Assembly: GCF_002735905.1 (NCBI RefSeq)
Contig: NZ_PEBD01000005.1
Span: 124,001 to 188,000 of the forward strand
Direction of reading: 5' to 3'
Source of the DNA: Williamsia muralis
GTDB taxonomy: Bacteria > Actinomycetota > Actinomycetes > Mycobacteriales > Mycobacteriaceae
Length of the DNA stretch: 64,000 nt
Both the position numbers and the translations under genes were made by a program. The notes under the pieces are model-generated. The model made no database searches and was not told the DNA's origin. It saw only the letters and a program-made list of their open reading frames with translations. This document shows positions 44,583 through 52,791 of the stretch, one piece after another; positions within the stretch are counted from its first letter, which is position 1, and each line of letters begins with the position of its first letter.

Positions 44583-44602
44583 CCGTCGCCGTGAGGCGAC
44601 GG
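44583..44602. terminator. Perfect 8-bp hairpin after the FAD oxidoreductase gene
   Basis: CCGTCGCC-GTGA-GGCGACGG, tetraloop GTGA (GNRA type). It lies 28 bases after the oxidoreductase stop and also downstream of the small frame on the other strand, so it can end transcripts from both sides. There is no T-run. Confidence 0.5.
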
Positions 44603-44655
44603 ACCGATTCGGTCGAACAATTGCACTGCGGGCACCAAGCCCGTTCAGCGACTGA

Positions 44656-44757
44656 TCAGGGCAGGCCGTTCAAGAAGAACTGGAGGACGTCAACGGCCCA
44701 AGGGTTGGTGTTGAGGAATGTGTCGATGGCAGCGTCGAGCGACGTGTAGGTACTCAT
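44656..44757 (-). CDS. Possible small protein of 33 residues
   Basis: A 34-codon frame from ATG at 44757 to TGA at 44656 in a 313-base gap. Its sequence starts MSTYTSLDAAIDTFLNTN and ends PWAVDVLQFFLNGLP. Third codon positions are strongly G+C (26 of 32 by hand), as in real genes here, and the composition is amphipathic, not shadow-like. No clear Shine-Dalgarno sequence precedes the ATG. It lies 110 bases downstream of the metallophosphoesterase gene on the same strand, and 53 bases before a hairpin at 44583-44602. I do not recognise the product. No function is proposed. Confidence 0.4.
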   Translation of the reverse strand: MSTYTSLDAAIDTFLNTNPWAVDVLQFFLNGLP

Positions 44758-44867
44758 AGGACACATCTAAGCAAGAGTCTTCGAGACGCGCGACCGCTGC
44801 CCCGTCGACACGCCGGTGGGTCGGCGCGGCGTCCGCATGTTTCCCGCGTGTCTCGGGCGAAAACCAT

Positions 44868-46019
44868 TCACCGAGAACGCACCAGCTCCAAGATGGTGAT
44901 CTCTGGCGCCGCGCCGACACGGGTCGGAGGACCCCACGCTCCGGCGCCCCGTGTTGTGTACAAGGTGGTCCCACCCACTCGGTCGAGGCCTTCGACGGAT
45001 GGCTGTTGCAGCGGCACGAGGTAGCGGATCGGCCACATCTGACCTCCGTGGGTGTGACCGGAAAGCTGGAGATCGACACCCATGTCGGATGCCTCGAACG
45101 CCTGGCGCGGTTCGTGGGCCAGGAGCAAACCGAAGCGTTCGCGGTTCAGCCCGCCGAGTGCTCGGCCGAGGTCGGGTTCGTAGGGCTTCGGAGATGAGTA
45201 ATCGTGGATGCCGATGATGTCGATGCTTGCGCCCCCTCGTTCGACCACGGCGTGTTCGTTGCGAAGCGTCTTGATACCGAGCCTGTCCCACACGTCGAGC
45301 CACCGGCCTCCGTCGTCGGCATAGAACTCGTGGTTGCCGCTGACGCCATACACCCCTAGTGGCGCCGACAGCCGTTCGAGTGGTTGCAGGTCGCCGGCCA
45401 CCTTCGCGACCGTTCCGTCGACGAGATCACCCGCGATGGCAACGAGGTCTGGGCGTTCGGCATTCACCGTTTCCACCACGCGTGCGGTGAACTCGCCGCC
45501 GCGAGTGGGCCCCACGTGGAGATCGGAGATCAGAGCCACCCGCAGTCCGTCGAACTCGTCGGGAAGCGCCGCGAGCGGCACGGTGGCACGGACGACCTCG
45601 GGTCGTGCCGCTTCGACCACTCCGTAGCCCGTCGTTGCGACAGCAGCTATCACCACCCCTACGGTGGCAATCCGGATCGCGCGGCGACGGGACGAATCGA
45701 ACGACTCGCTCCGCGAGCCCCGAAAACGCCGAACCATCCGCGCGACAAGGGATGCCACTGCGATGACCGCAAGTCCGAGTACGAGGTAGAAAACTGTTCC
45801 CAGCCACACCCATCCGACGAATCCAGGGGTGCGAGCCCACGACGGGTCGAGCAGCTCCCCGCTGCCGACACCGATGATCGCCAGAACCCACAGCAGTCCG
45901 AGGAGGATGTCGACGACGATCGACCACGGGCGGGCAACACCGGTGGCTCGGACAAGTCGCCGGTGGAGCCAGTAGGACACCAGCGCGAGCAGTAGTGCAA
46001 AAACCAGAAACCGCGTCAT
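44868..46019 (-). CDS. Membrane-anchored metallophosphoesterase
   Basis: Product of 383 residues. Four N-terminal hydrophobic segments (residues 1-110, with a fifth near 125-145) anchor it, then the calcineurin-like catalytic domain follows outside or inside the membrane: LISDLHVG (DxH), IAGDLVDG (GDxxD), GNHEFY (GNHE), LLAHEP and GHTHGGQ (GHxH) are all intact, so two metals are bound. Members act on phosphodiester or lipid-linked phosphate; related YkuE-type proteins are Tat-exported. The ATG at 46019 is chosen over one six codons upstream as it starts the first helix. Confidence 0.88.
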   Translation of the reverse strand: MTRFLVFALLLALVSYWLHRRLVRATGVARPWSIVVDILLGLLWVLAIIGVGSGELLDPSWARTPGFVGWVWLGTVFYLVLGLAVIAVASLVARMVRRFRGSRSESFDSSRRRAIRIATVGVVIAAVATTGYGVVEAARPEVVRATVPLAALPDEFDGLRVALISDLHVGPTRGGEFTARVVETVNAERPDLVAIAGDLVDGTVAKVAGDLQPLERLSAPLGVYGVSGNHEFYADDGGRWLDVWDRLGIKTLRNEHAVVERGGASIDIIGIHDYSSPKPYEPDLGRALGGLNRERFGLLLAHEPRQAFEASDMGVDLQLSGHTHGGQMWPIRYLVPLQQPSVEGLDRVGGTTLYTTRGAGAWGPPTRVGAAPEITILELVRSR

Positions 46020-46118
46020 GAATGCTCGGCGAGACAATCAGAGCGGGAGGCGGTGATCGGGGACGTCATTGTTCGAATTGTCGCAGACGGCTCACTGCGT
46101 CAGAGACGCCTGAGGCTG

Positions 46119-47333
46119 TCAGCCCCGTCCGGCTGCAGCCCGCAACGGGGTGGGCGGGGCGTTGTCCACGAGATCATGGGTGACCCGATATGCGGCCCGC
46201 ATCCGATCCAGGTCCTCGTCGCGCGCGAGGTAGGCATTGCGGGTCATCCGGTCAAGGTCTCCGGCCACGACCTGCCGGGCACGCACCGCGACAGCCAGGA
46301 GTGGACCGACGCGACCCACGATGTGCTTGAGTCGACCGTCGGGAATGTGCAACTCGTCGGCCGCGTCGTCGCCGATGAACACCCTCTGCAGCGATCGCAT
46401 CAGCGTGGAGGCGGCCGCGTGGCGGATCCGTTGCGGTCCAGGCAACGCATTGGCGAGTTCGGGGATCAGATAGTCGTCGGTGAGTGCCACGACGAAGTCG
46501 CGGTCGTCTTCACCTGGCCCGGGTGAGGTCAACCGGTACAGTTCCTCGATCCGGACCTGATCGGATTCACAAACCGGGTTGAGCCGCTCGTCCATGCCGA
46601 CGACATGTCCGACGTATCTCCACAGATGGTAGATGTCTGCGAGTTCGCGGTCTGTGAACCGAACGCCCAGCTTGTGCATTGCATCGATGGCGATGTGGCC
46701 GAACTCGGCCAATGTGAACGCCATGTATGGCTGGGGGATGGGTACTCCCCATGCTGCCTCTTCCCACACCTCCAGATCCCGAAGGGCGCGGCGCACGTGC
46801 GCATGAATCATCCGAACCCGCACGGTGTACGCGAAGCCGTCGCCGTCACGACGCATTCCCCCGGGTGTGATCACATTACGCAACCACTCGCCGACCTCGA
46901 CCGATCGGATGGCCGGCTGAGATACGTACCGGCCCGTCAGTGCCAGCGGCTTCCCGGCGATGGTGTTACCTGCACCTCGCACCAGCGATGCTGCCCCCAG
47001 CACGATTCCCAGCGCGGCGGTGTGACGAACCAGTGCATCTGCGGCACGGTCGAGCCGCTCGTGGTCCACCCAATCGGGCTCGGTGTCCAGAAATGCGAAG
47101 AGATCCTGCAACGACCGCGGGGCGTCTGACACCGACTGAACACCGTCGGCGAGCGCAGCCCACACCGCTTCGGTTGCCGAGGCGGCCGACGTCTCGGAGA
47201 AGTCGTCGTTCACGACGGCATCCGCCAGGTCGTCACCCAGCCACATGGCCTCGAGCCACACCCGACCGGCGTCGCCGAATCGAGCGACCGCTTTTTCGGT
47301 ATTCACCAGGGCCCTGGGTGGCGCTGTAGTCAT
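46119..47333 (-). CDS. MpaB/DUF2236 family oxygenase (rubber-oxygenase Lcp related)
   Basis: Product of 404 residues from ATG at 47333 (a TTG at 47345 is also possible). Helical DUF2236 domain: WLRNVITPGGMRRDGDGFAYTVRVRMIHAHVRRAL holds a likely haem ligand His in the RMIHAHVRR motif, followed by WGVPIPQPYMAFTLAEFG. This is the pattern of MpaB-type proteins and latex clearing protein Lcp, which use haem b and O2. No Tat or Sec signal is present, unlike secreted Lcp, so it is probably cytosolic and acts on another substrate. The TetR gene is divergent, 44 bases between starts, and is its likely repressor. Confidence 0.82.
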   Translation of the reverse strand: MTTAPPRALVNTEKAVARFGDAGRVWLEAMWLGDDLADAVVNDDFSETSAASATEAVWAALADGVQSVSDAPRSLQDLFAFLDTEPDWVDHERLDRAADALVRHTAALGIVLGAASLVRGAGNTIAGKPLALTGRYVSQPAIRSVEVGEWLRNVITPGGMRRDGDGFAYTVRVRMIHAHVRRALRDLEVWEEAAWGVPIPQPYMAFTLAEFGHIAIDAMHKLGVRFTDRELADIYHLWRYVGHVVGMDERLNPVCESDQVRIEELYRLTSPGPGEDDRDFVVALTDDYLIPELANALPGPQRIRHAAASTLMRSLQRVFIGDDAADELHIPDGRLKHIVGRVGPLLAVAVRARQVVAGDLDRMTRNAYLARDEDLDRMRAAYRVTHDLVDNAPPTPLRAAAGRG

Positions 47334-47377
47334 GATCTCAGTCAAACACGAGGAATCCTCACTTACTATTCACTTTT

Positions 47378-48007
47378 GTGACCACTCCGAGGGCCCGTAC
47401 GACCCCACCACATCGACGCGTGACACCGCGACAGAAACGCGGGGTCGACATGCGTGATGCGCTGCTGGAGGGAACTGTCGAGCTTCTCCGGCGCGAGCCC
47501 TCGCGTCGACCGACAACCCAGCAACTGGCCCAGTTTGCCCACGTCAGCATCGGTACGGTGTATCGCTACTTCGCGGATATGGACGCCATCATCGACGACC
47601 TGCGAACCACCGCGGTTCACGAGATCACCACCGAACTCGCAACCGGCGTCGGCAGCGCAATGGACAAAGATCCGATGGACGCGATGGTGATCGTGGTGGA
47701 AACCCTCACTTCTGCGTTCGAGAAACACGCCCCTGTGCTCCGTGCTTCATTTGCCTCGGATGAGGCGGAGTTCGGTGACGCCTGGCGCGAGGTCGAGGGC
47801 CCTCTGGTACCGCTGGCCCGCGTCCTCCCCGCCCGCCTGCGTCCCGACCTCGAGGGCGGGGCGCTCGACGACCTCGTCTTCCTCACGATGGGCGCGACCG
47901 CAAGCCTCTGTCTGCGCATCGCTCTACTGCGACCTGAACGATCAGACCGAGAGAATCTGATCTCGACCGGCGCGCGAATGTTGCTCGCCGCATTCGATCG
48001 GACCTGA
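47378..48007 (+). CDS. TetR family regulator (divergent from MpaB-type oxygenase)
   Basis: Product of 209 residues: RDALLEGTVELLRREPSRRPTTQQLAQFAHVSIGTVYRYFADMDAIIDDL is the HTH; the remainder is helical ligand domain. The start is GTG at 47378; TACTAT at 47364-47369 lies eight bases before it, so the gene may be leaderless. Only 44 bases separate it from the oxygenase start, so the regulator probably controls both. GAGGA-A-TCCTC at 47350-47360 is a short palindrome in this gap, but part of it may be the oxygenase ribosome-binding site. Confidence 0.88.
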   Translation: MTTPRARTTPPHRRVTPRQKRGVDMRDALLEGTVELLRREPSRRPTTQQLAQFAHVSIGTVYRYFADMDAIIDDLRTTAVHEITTELATGVGSAMDKDPMDAMVIVVETLTSAFEKHAPVLRASFASDEAEFGDAWREVEGPLVPLARVLPARLRPDLEGGALDDLVFLTMGATASLCLRIALLRPERSDRENLISTGARMLLAAFDRT

Positions 48008-48194
48008 AATGTAATCGGAGACGTCCATTTAACGTTCCGGCCCGATCTATCGATGGTCATCGAGCGGGCTGATGTCTTCGCAGCCGCAGTTTTCGGGGAA
48101 GCAAACGTGACACAACATCGAATGCGCCCGAGCTCATCGTCGATCTGTCCACTAGTGTCGAATCAGACAATTCGTCTCTCGGGAAGGAGAGTTC

Positions 48195-49463
48195 ATGCCG
48201 CAAGGCTCTCTTCGTCACCGATTGGGTGTGGATCGACCTTCGCCCCTCCTCAAACAACTTCCGTTCGTTGCGCTCTTTTCGGTGGCGGTGGTTCTCAGTG
48301 GGACCATCCCGACGCTGGTCGTCAGCGATGCGCGGGTGCTGGTGAGTGCGGTGGTGGTCACCATGATCGCAACCGTTCTCGCGGTTGCCTTCTCCCGAGA
48401 CGAGTCGTTGTACAGGTACGGCTTCATAGTTCCCACGCTCGACCTGTTCGCGTGTGGCGCGCTCCGCTTCTCGACGGGAGAGAGCAGGTCGATCTTTGCG
48501 TCTCTGCTGATACTCCCGGTGATCTGGTTTGCCAGTTCAGAGGGCCGCCGGTTCATCTTCTATTCATTCCTCGGTGTGTGTGCGGCCCTTCTCGTGCCAT
48601 TTGCCCTGGGCACGAGTGTGTCCGACAATCCCAACGAATTGTGGCGCGGATTGTTCAGTGCGTGTGCATTCACGTTCGCAGCGACCGTGGTGAACGAATT
48701 GTCGCGGTTGTCGAGAAAGAAACTGTCTGTCATCCAACGCCGAGAACGTGCGACGACCAGTGAACTCGACCAGGCTTCGCGGGTTCAGCGGGCATTGTTG
48801 CCCAAGAGCGGAACGCCACTGCCGAGCTATCAGGTTGCGGGCGCGTGCATTCCGTCCACCGCGATCGGAGGCGACTTCTTCGACTGGTATCCCATTCGCG
48901 GGGGCCTGGGTTTCACTCTCGGAGACGTGATGGGCAAGGGTGTCGGTGCGGGCATCATCGCGGCGACAGCCCGGGCTGTGGTCCGAAGCGCGCGCAACGA
49001 TGAGGACCCGGTCGTCGCTTTCACACGGACCGCAGATTGCCTTGCAACCGATCTGGGTGACACCGAATCGTTCGCAACCCTCTTTCACGCCAGGATTCGC
49101 GCCGAGGATGGCCGGATGCTCTACGCCGATGCCGGGCATGGACTGACACTGGTCGCTCGCGCCGATGGATCGTGGGAGCGACTCGGATCCGAGGACCTAC
49201 CGCTGGGACTCGGACTCGACGATGACTGGACGATGCAAGAACTGTTTCTCCAGCCGGGGGACATGGTGGTGTGTTTCAGCGACGGTGTGCTGGATCTGTA
49301 CGACGGATCGATGGCCGCTGTCGACCACGTCGCAGCGGTTGCCGTGGCGGCCTCGTCCGCCAGCGAGATCGTGGATGTGATCTCTGGCATGGCATCCCGG
49401 ACGAACAATCCCGACGACGTCACCGTGGTGGCACTTGCCAGGCTTCCGGTGGCGACGGCCTGA
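48195..49463 (+). CDS. Membrane SpoIIE-type serine phosphatase (PP2C)
   Basis: Product of 422 residues: four to five hydrophobic helices in residues 20-175 and then a coiled linker (NELSRLSRKKLSVIQRRERATTSELDQASRVQRALLP). The catalytic SpoIIE/RsbU PP2C domain follows: GACIPSTAIGGDFFDWYP (metal-binding Asp), LGDVMGKGVGAG, YADAGHGL, and VCFSDGVLDLYD plus NPDDVTVVALA at the end. Such phosphatases dephosphorylate anti-anti-sigma factors in partner-switching stress signalling. No anti-sigma or anti-anti-sigma gene lies next to it in this window. It has AAGGAG before the ATG at 48195. Confidence 0.93.
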   Translation: MPQGSLRHRLGVDRPSPLLKQLPFVALFSVAVVLSGTIPTLVVSDARVLVSAVVVTMIATVLAVAFSRDESLYRYGFIVPTLDLFACGALRFSTGESRSIFASLLILPVIWFASSEGRRFIFYSFLGVCAALLVPFALGTSVSDNPNELWRGLFSACAFTFAATVVNELSRLSRKKLSVIQRRERATTSELDQASRVQRALLPKSGTPLPSYQVAGACIPSTAIGGDFFDWYPIRGGLGFTLGDVMGKGVGAGIIAATARAVVRSARNDEDPVVAFTRTADCLATDLGDTESFATLFHARIRAEDGRMLYADAGHGLTLVARADGSWERLGSEDLPLGLGLDDDWTMQELFLQPGDMVVCFSDGVLDLYDGSMAAVDHVAAVAVAASSASEIVDVISGMASRTNNPDDVTVVALARLPVATA

Positions 49464-49556
49464 CACACCCCGCTTCCTGTATCTCTGTCGAGACAGGCAG
49501 CAATCAGAGCGCGTGCGTGCGTGCTCCCGCACCGAAGCGACCGGCGACAAGTGGAG

Positions 49557-50552
49557 TCACACGCCGAGAGCCTGTCGGATCGTCGGCCACGAGCGATGCA
49601 GATCGTCGTTCCAATAGCCCCAGGAATGCAGGCCTTCTCGATAGTCGAACGTGATGTCTACGCCCGCCGCCTCGGCCTTGGCCTCGAAGGTCCGGGTGCA
49701 GGCCAACGCTGCGGCCTCGAGAGCTCCGCCGACGGGTGAGGCAAGCCCCGCCACGCCCATCGACCAGTCCGGCACGCCGCTTCCGACCGCGACGTACAGC
49801 GGTTTGCCGCGCAGGGCGCCGATGTTCGCGCCTGGATCGTGGGCGAGCCACGTCTCGTTGTAGGCCGGGCCCCACATGTTGGCCGGATCCCCGCCGCGAG
49901 TCATCACGCTTGCGGTGGTGGCATTCTGGGCCGTCTGGTCTCCGAGGTCGAGGCAGCCGCTGAAGAGCGCAGCGCCTCTGTAGAGATCAGGGTTCCGCAC
50001 AGCCAGCATCAATGCGCCGGTGGCACCCATCGATAACCCTTCGATGGCATTGCGGCCGTTGCCCTCGAACGTCGAGTCGATGAGCGGGGGGAGTTCGCGG
50101 GTGAGGAAGGTTTCCCACTTGTTCCTGCCCAACGCGGGATCGTCCATTTTCCAATCGGTGTAGTAACTGCCGGTGCCGCCGATGGGAAGCACGACGTTGA
50201 CGTTCTTGTCTGCCATGAACTCGACGATGTCCGTGTACTGGGTCCATCCGCTCTGGCTGTAGCCCGAATAGACACCGGCGTCGATACCGTCGAGCATGTA
50301 GATCGCCGGGCGTGGGGTGGCGGCCATTGGCCGCGTCGGCAACAGCACATCAACACGAACGGTCCGGCGCATCATCGGCGAGTAGACGGTGAGCTTTGCT
50401 CGCTGAGGCGTCACCATCACCAACGTCTCGATGCGCGCAGACGCCGCAAGGCCGTCACTCATCGGTGCCGCCATCGCCGCAGGCGCAGCCGCAAGCTCAC
50501 TTATGACACAGAAGATCACAATGGCCACAATGGCCGAAAACCGCCGTCTCAC
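49557..50552 (-). CDS. Antigen-85-type mycolyltransferase (esterase family)
   Basis: Secreted alpha/beta-hydrolase of 331 residues. Sec signal (FSAIVAIVIFCVISELAAAPAAMAA, cleavage near residue 29). Nucleophile elbow GLSMGA places Ser174 as the catalytic serine; the His is in EGLHSWGYWN near the C-terminus. DGIDAGVYSGYSQSGW and TGSYYTDWK are typical of mycolyltransferases, which transfer mycolic acid onto trehalose monomycolate and arabinogalactan. Presence of such a gene is strong evidence for a mycolate-bearing host. No fibronectin-type C-terminal extension is present. A second family member at 51310 has a different architecture. Confidence 0.93.
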   Translation of the reverse strand: MRRRFSAIVAIVIFCVISELAAAPAAMAAPMSDGLAASARIETLVMVTPQRAKLTVYSPMMRRTVRVDVLLPTRPMAATPRPAIYMLDGIDAGVYSGYSQSGWTQYTDIVEFMADKNVNVVLPIGGTGSYYTDWKMDDPALGRNKWETFLTRELPPLIDSTFEGNGRNAIEGLSMGATGALMLAVRNPDLYRGAALFSGCLDLGDQTAQNATTASVMTRGGDPANMWGPAYNETWLAHDPGANIGALRGKPLYVAVGSGVPDWSMGVAGLASPVGGALEAAALACTRTFEAKAEAAGVDITFDYREGLHSWGYWNDDLHRSWPTIRQALGV

Positions 50553-50771
50553 TTACTGATTCCCCCGTGCCGTCGATACTGGGCTCCCGACCCCGCGACA
50601 GTAAACCACGTCCCCAGATCGACTGCCTGACGGTCGCGACAACCGATCAACCGCACGGCGCAGCGATGAACGTCGGACAACGGATGTGCTCACATGAGCT
50701 GCATGGTGCAGAGCGCTTGCCTACGCTGGTGAGCACGCCACTTCGGCTACCTCGACTCCAAGGTGAAATCA

Positions 50772-51242
50772 ATGACGAATCGGCCGAACCCACTGACGGT
50801 GTTTCTCGCCGACTCTCCTTCAGCTGAGGAGCCGGCGCGCGCTGTTGCACGCGTTGCGCTCGGATCAGCCTTGGTGTTCGCGGGTATCGGACACCTGACG
50901 TTTGCGCGACAGGACTTCCAGGCTCAGGTACCGGACTTCGTGCCGTTCGGCCCGGACGTGACCGTTCTCGCTTCAGGTGTGGTCGAGATCGCGCTGGGAA
51001 CTTCGACCGTCTTCCTCAAACGCCGTCGAGCTGCTGTCGGTCTGGTGCTGGCCGCGTTCTTCGTCGCGGTGTTCCCGGGCAACCTGGCGCAGCTCATCAA
51101 CCACCGTGATGCGTTCGGGCTCAACACCGACCAGGCCCGTGCCACCCGACTGCTCTTCCAGCCGGTGTTGATCGCCTGGGCGCTCTGGTCGACCGGGGCG
51201 TGGTCGGCGCTTCGCAGGCAGCGGGCGGGTCACCCCTCGTAG
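50772..51242 (+). CDS. DoxX-like membrane protein
   Basis: Product of 156 residues with four helices: ARVALGSALVFAGIGHLTFA, VTVLASGVVEIALGTSTVFL, AAVGLVLAAFFVAVFPGNLAQLI and LLFQPVLIAWALWSTGAW. The GIGHLTFARQDFQAQVPDFVP block is the DoxX family (YphA/DoxX-type) motif after helix 1. ATG at 50772 with AAGGTG upstream. It lies between two mycolyltransferase genes on the opposite strand. It is not closely similar to the DoxX protein at 29282. Confidence 0.83.
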   Translation: MTNRPNPLTVFLADSPSAEEPARAVARVALGSALVFAGIGHLTFARQDFQAQVPDFVPFGPDVTVLASGVVEIALGTSTVFLKRRRAAVGLVLAAFFVAVFPGNLAQLINHRDAFGLNTDQARATRLLFQPVLIAWALWSTGAWSALRRQRAGHPS

Positions 51243-51309
51243 CTCGCCCATGGCCGACGGTGGACCGTCGATCCGGCAGCGATGCTGTCACCCGCCCGCT
51301 GAAGCCCGG

Positions 51310-52791
51310 TTATGGAGCCGACGGTGCCGAAGACGCTCCACTCGTGGCCGTGGGTGTGGTCGTCGCCGACGGAATGTCCAACGCAGGTACCTCGGTGTTC
51401 ACTTGCGACTGTTCCGCATTGGGCGTGGTGGTTGCAGGGGTATCGGTGGGCGTCGTCCCAGTCACCGCCGGCTCCGTTGCGGACGCCGGCCCGCTGGGCG
51501 CGGATTCCGTGGCCGATGGGTCGGAGCTCGGATCAACGCTTTCGGGCGCGGTTGCCGTCTCCGGGATGTCGGACGGAAGCACCGAGGGGGTTTGCGCCGC
51601 CAGCAATGCGGCATCGGTGGCCTTCGCCGATCCGTCCGGCACCGGTGATCCCGAGGCGGTGACCACCTGGGTCTTGGCGGTCACAGGCGGGGTGCTGCGT
51701 AGCGCCTGCGTCACTTCTTCTCGCCCATCGCGGAGTCCGCGGCCCCAGTTCTCCCAGGTGTGCCCGCCGTAGTTGGGAAGGACGACCACGTTGGCGCCGC
51801 TTTGTCTGGCCTGCATCTGCATCAAGATGGTCGACACCGCCGACAACATCTCCAATGCGATGGCGCTGATCTGATCCTGCGGCGCCAGATGGGCGAGTTC
51901 ACCGGGTGTCAGCAAGCCGTTACCAGAGGAGATGATCAGGACCTGCCCGTTGTCCTTCAACTTGCTGACGTTCTTCGAGGGGTCGTTCTCGGTCCACTGC
52001 GCGCTGCCGGGGGGACCCCACATGTTGAGGATGCCGTTTGTGTAGTTGGAGACCAACGTCTGAGACGCGAAGACGCCGAGAGCGCCCAGCGGATTGTCTG
52101 TCTGGTAGTAACCCGACATCGCCTGCACGACTTTGAACTGCTCGGGGTGACGTTCGGCCAGGGTGACCGCGGGGCCGGCCGACATCGACAAGCCGATGAT
52201 GGCGTTGTTGGACGGGCTCACGCCGAAGTTCTGTGCGAGATATGCGGGTAGTTCGTCGGTCAGGAATGTTTCCTGCCTGATGGTGCTGTTCTGGTCGCCC
52301 GCGCCGCCGTTCCAGTCGGTGTAGAAGGAGGACGCGCCGCCGACGGGCATCACCAGTGTGGTGTCGGTGGTGTGGTCGTAGACGTCCGCGGCCCTCACAT
52401 CGGTTGTCCACGCCGAACGATCCTCACGGGCTCGCATGCCGTCGAGTAGATACACGCCTTGGTCGCTGCCCTGCGACGCGCGGATCTGGACCGTGACCCA
52501 CTTGTTCTGTGACGGGGACCAGACCTGGCAGTTCTGTACGAAGCTGCCGGATGAGTCCCACGAACAACCGTCTCGCAGCACCTCCGGATGGCCGGTCAGC
52601 GCGGATGCGGACGTGAATGTGAAGAGGAACGAACTCGCAGCCGTCAATCCGATACTGAGCACGGCCACAACGGCGCTCATGAACAGAATCCGGGGCCTGC
52701 GCCGACCACTGGACCTGCCGGGCTGCTTGTCGGTCGAGGCGACTCTCCAAGCTGGAACGAGGTTGCCGCTGGGGATTGCAGGTGAGGGCAT
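51310..52791 (-). CDS. Mycolyltransferase-type esterase with long low-complexity C-terminal tail
   Basis: Product of 493 residues. The N-terminal 35 residues are basic, then one hydrophobic segment (residues 35-63, ILFMSAVVAVLSIGLTAASSFLFTFTSASA) that may be signal or anchor. The catalytic domain has DGMRARED, GGASSFYTDW, nucleophile elbow GLSMSAG with Ser202, and GGHTWENWGRGL with the catalytic His. From about residue 375 to the end the tail is almost only Ala, Ser, Thr, Pro, Asp and Glu, ending in TTTPTATSGASSAPSAP; it has no known domain. The tail could span the cell wall or be glycosylated; both are inference. ATG at 52791 is used, because the frame upstream is not family-like. Confidence 0.88.
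   Translation of the reverse strand: MPSPAIPSGNLVPAWRVASTDKQPGRSSGRRRPRILFMSAVVAVLSIGLTAASSFLFTFTSASALTGHPEVLRDGCSWDSSGSFVQNCQVWSPSQNKWVTVQIRASQGSDQGVYLLDGMRAREDRSAWTTDVRAADVYDHTTDTTLVMPVGGASSFYTDWNGGAGDQNSTIRQETFLTDELPAYLAQNFGVSPSNNAIIGLSMSAGPAVTLAERHPEQFKVVQAMSGYYQTDNPLGALGVFASQTLVSNYTNGILNMWGPPGSAQWTENDPSKNVSKLKDNGQVLIISSGNGLLTPGELAHLAPQDQISAIALEMLSAVSTILMQMQARQSGANVVVLPNYGGHTWENWGRGLRDGREEVTQALRSTPPVTAKTQVVTASGSPVPDGSAKATDAALLAAQTPSVLPSDIPETATAPESVDPSSDPSATESAPSGPASATEPAVTGTTPTDTPATTTPNAEQSQVNTEVPALDIPSATTTPTATSGASSAPSAP

Noticed and set aside
46119-47333. Rubber oxygenase Lcp
   Set aside because: Motifs are similar but the protein lacks the Tat signal of secreted Lcp, so only the wider MpaB/DUF2236 family name was used.
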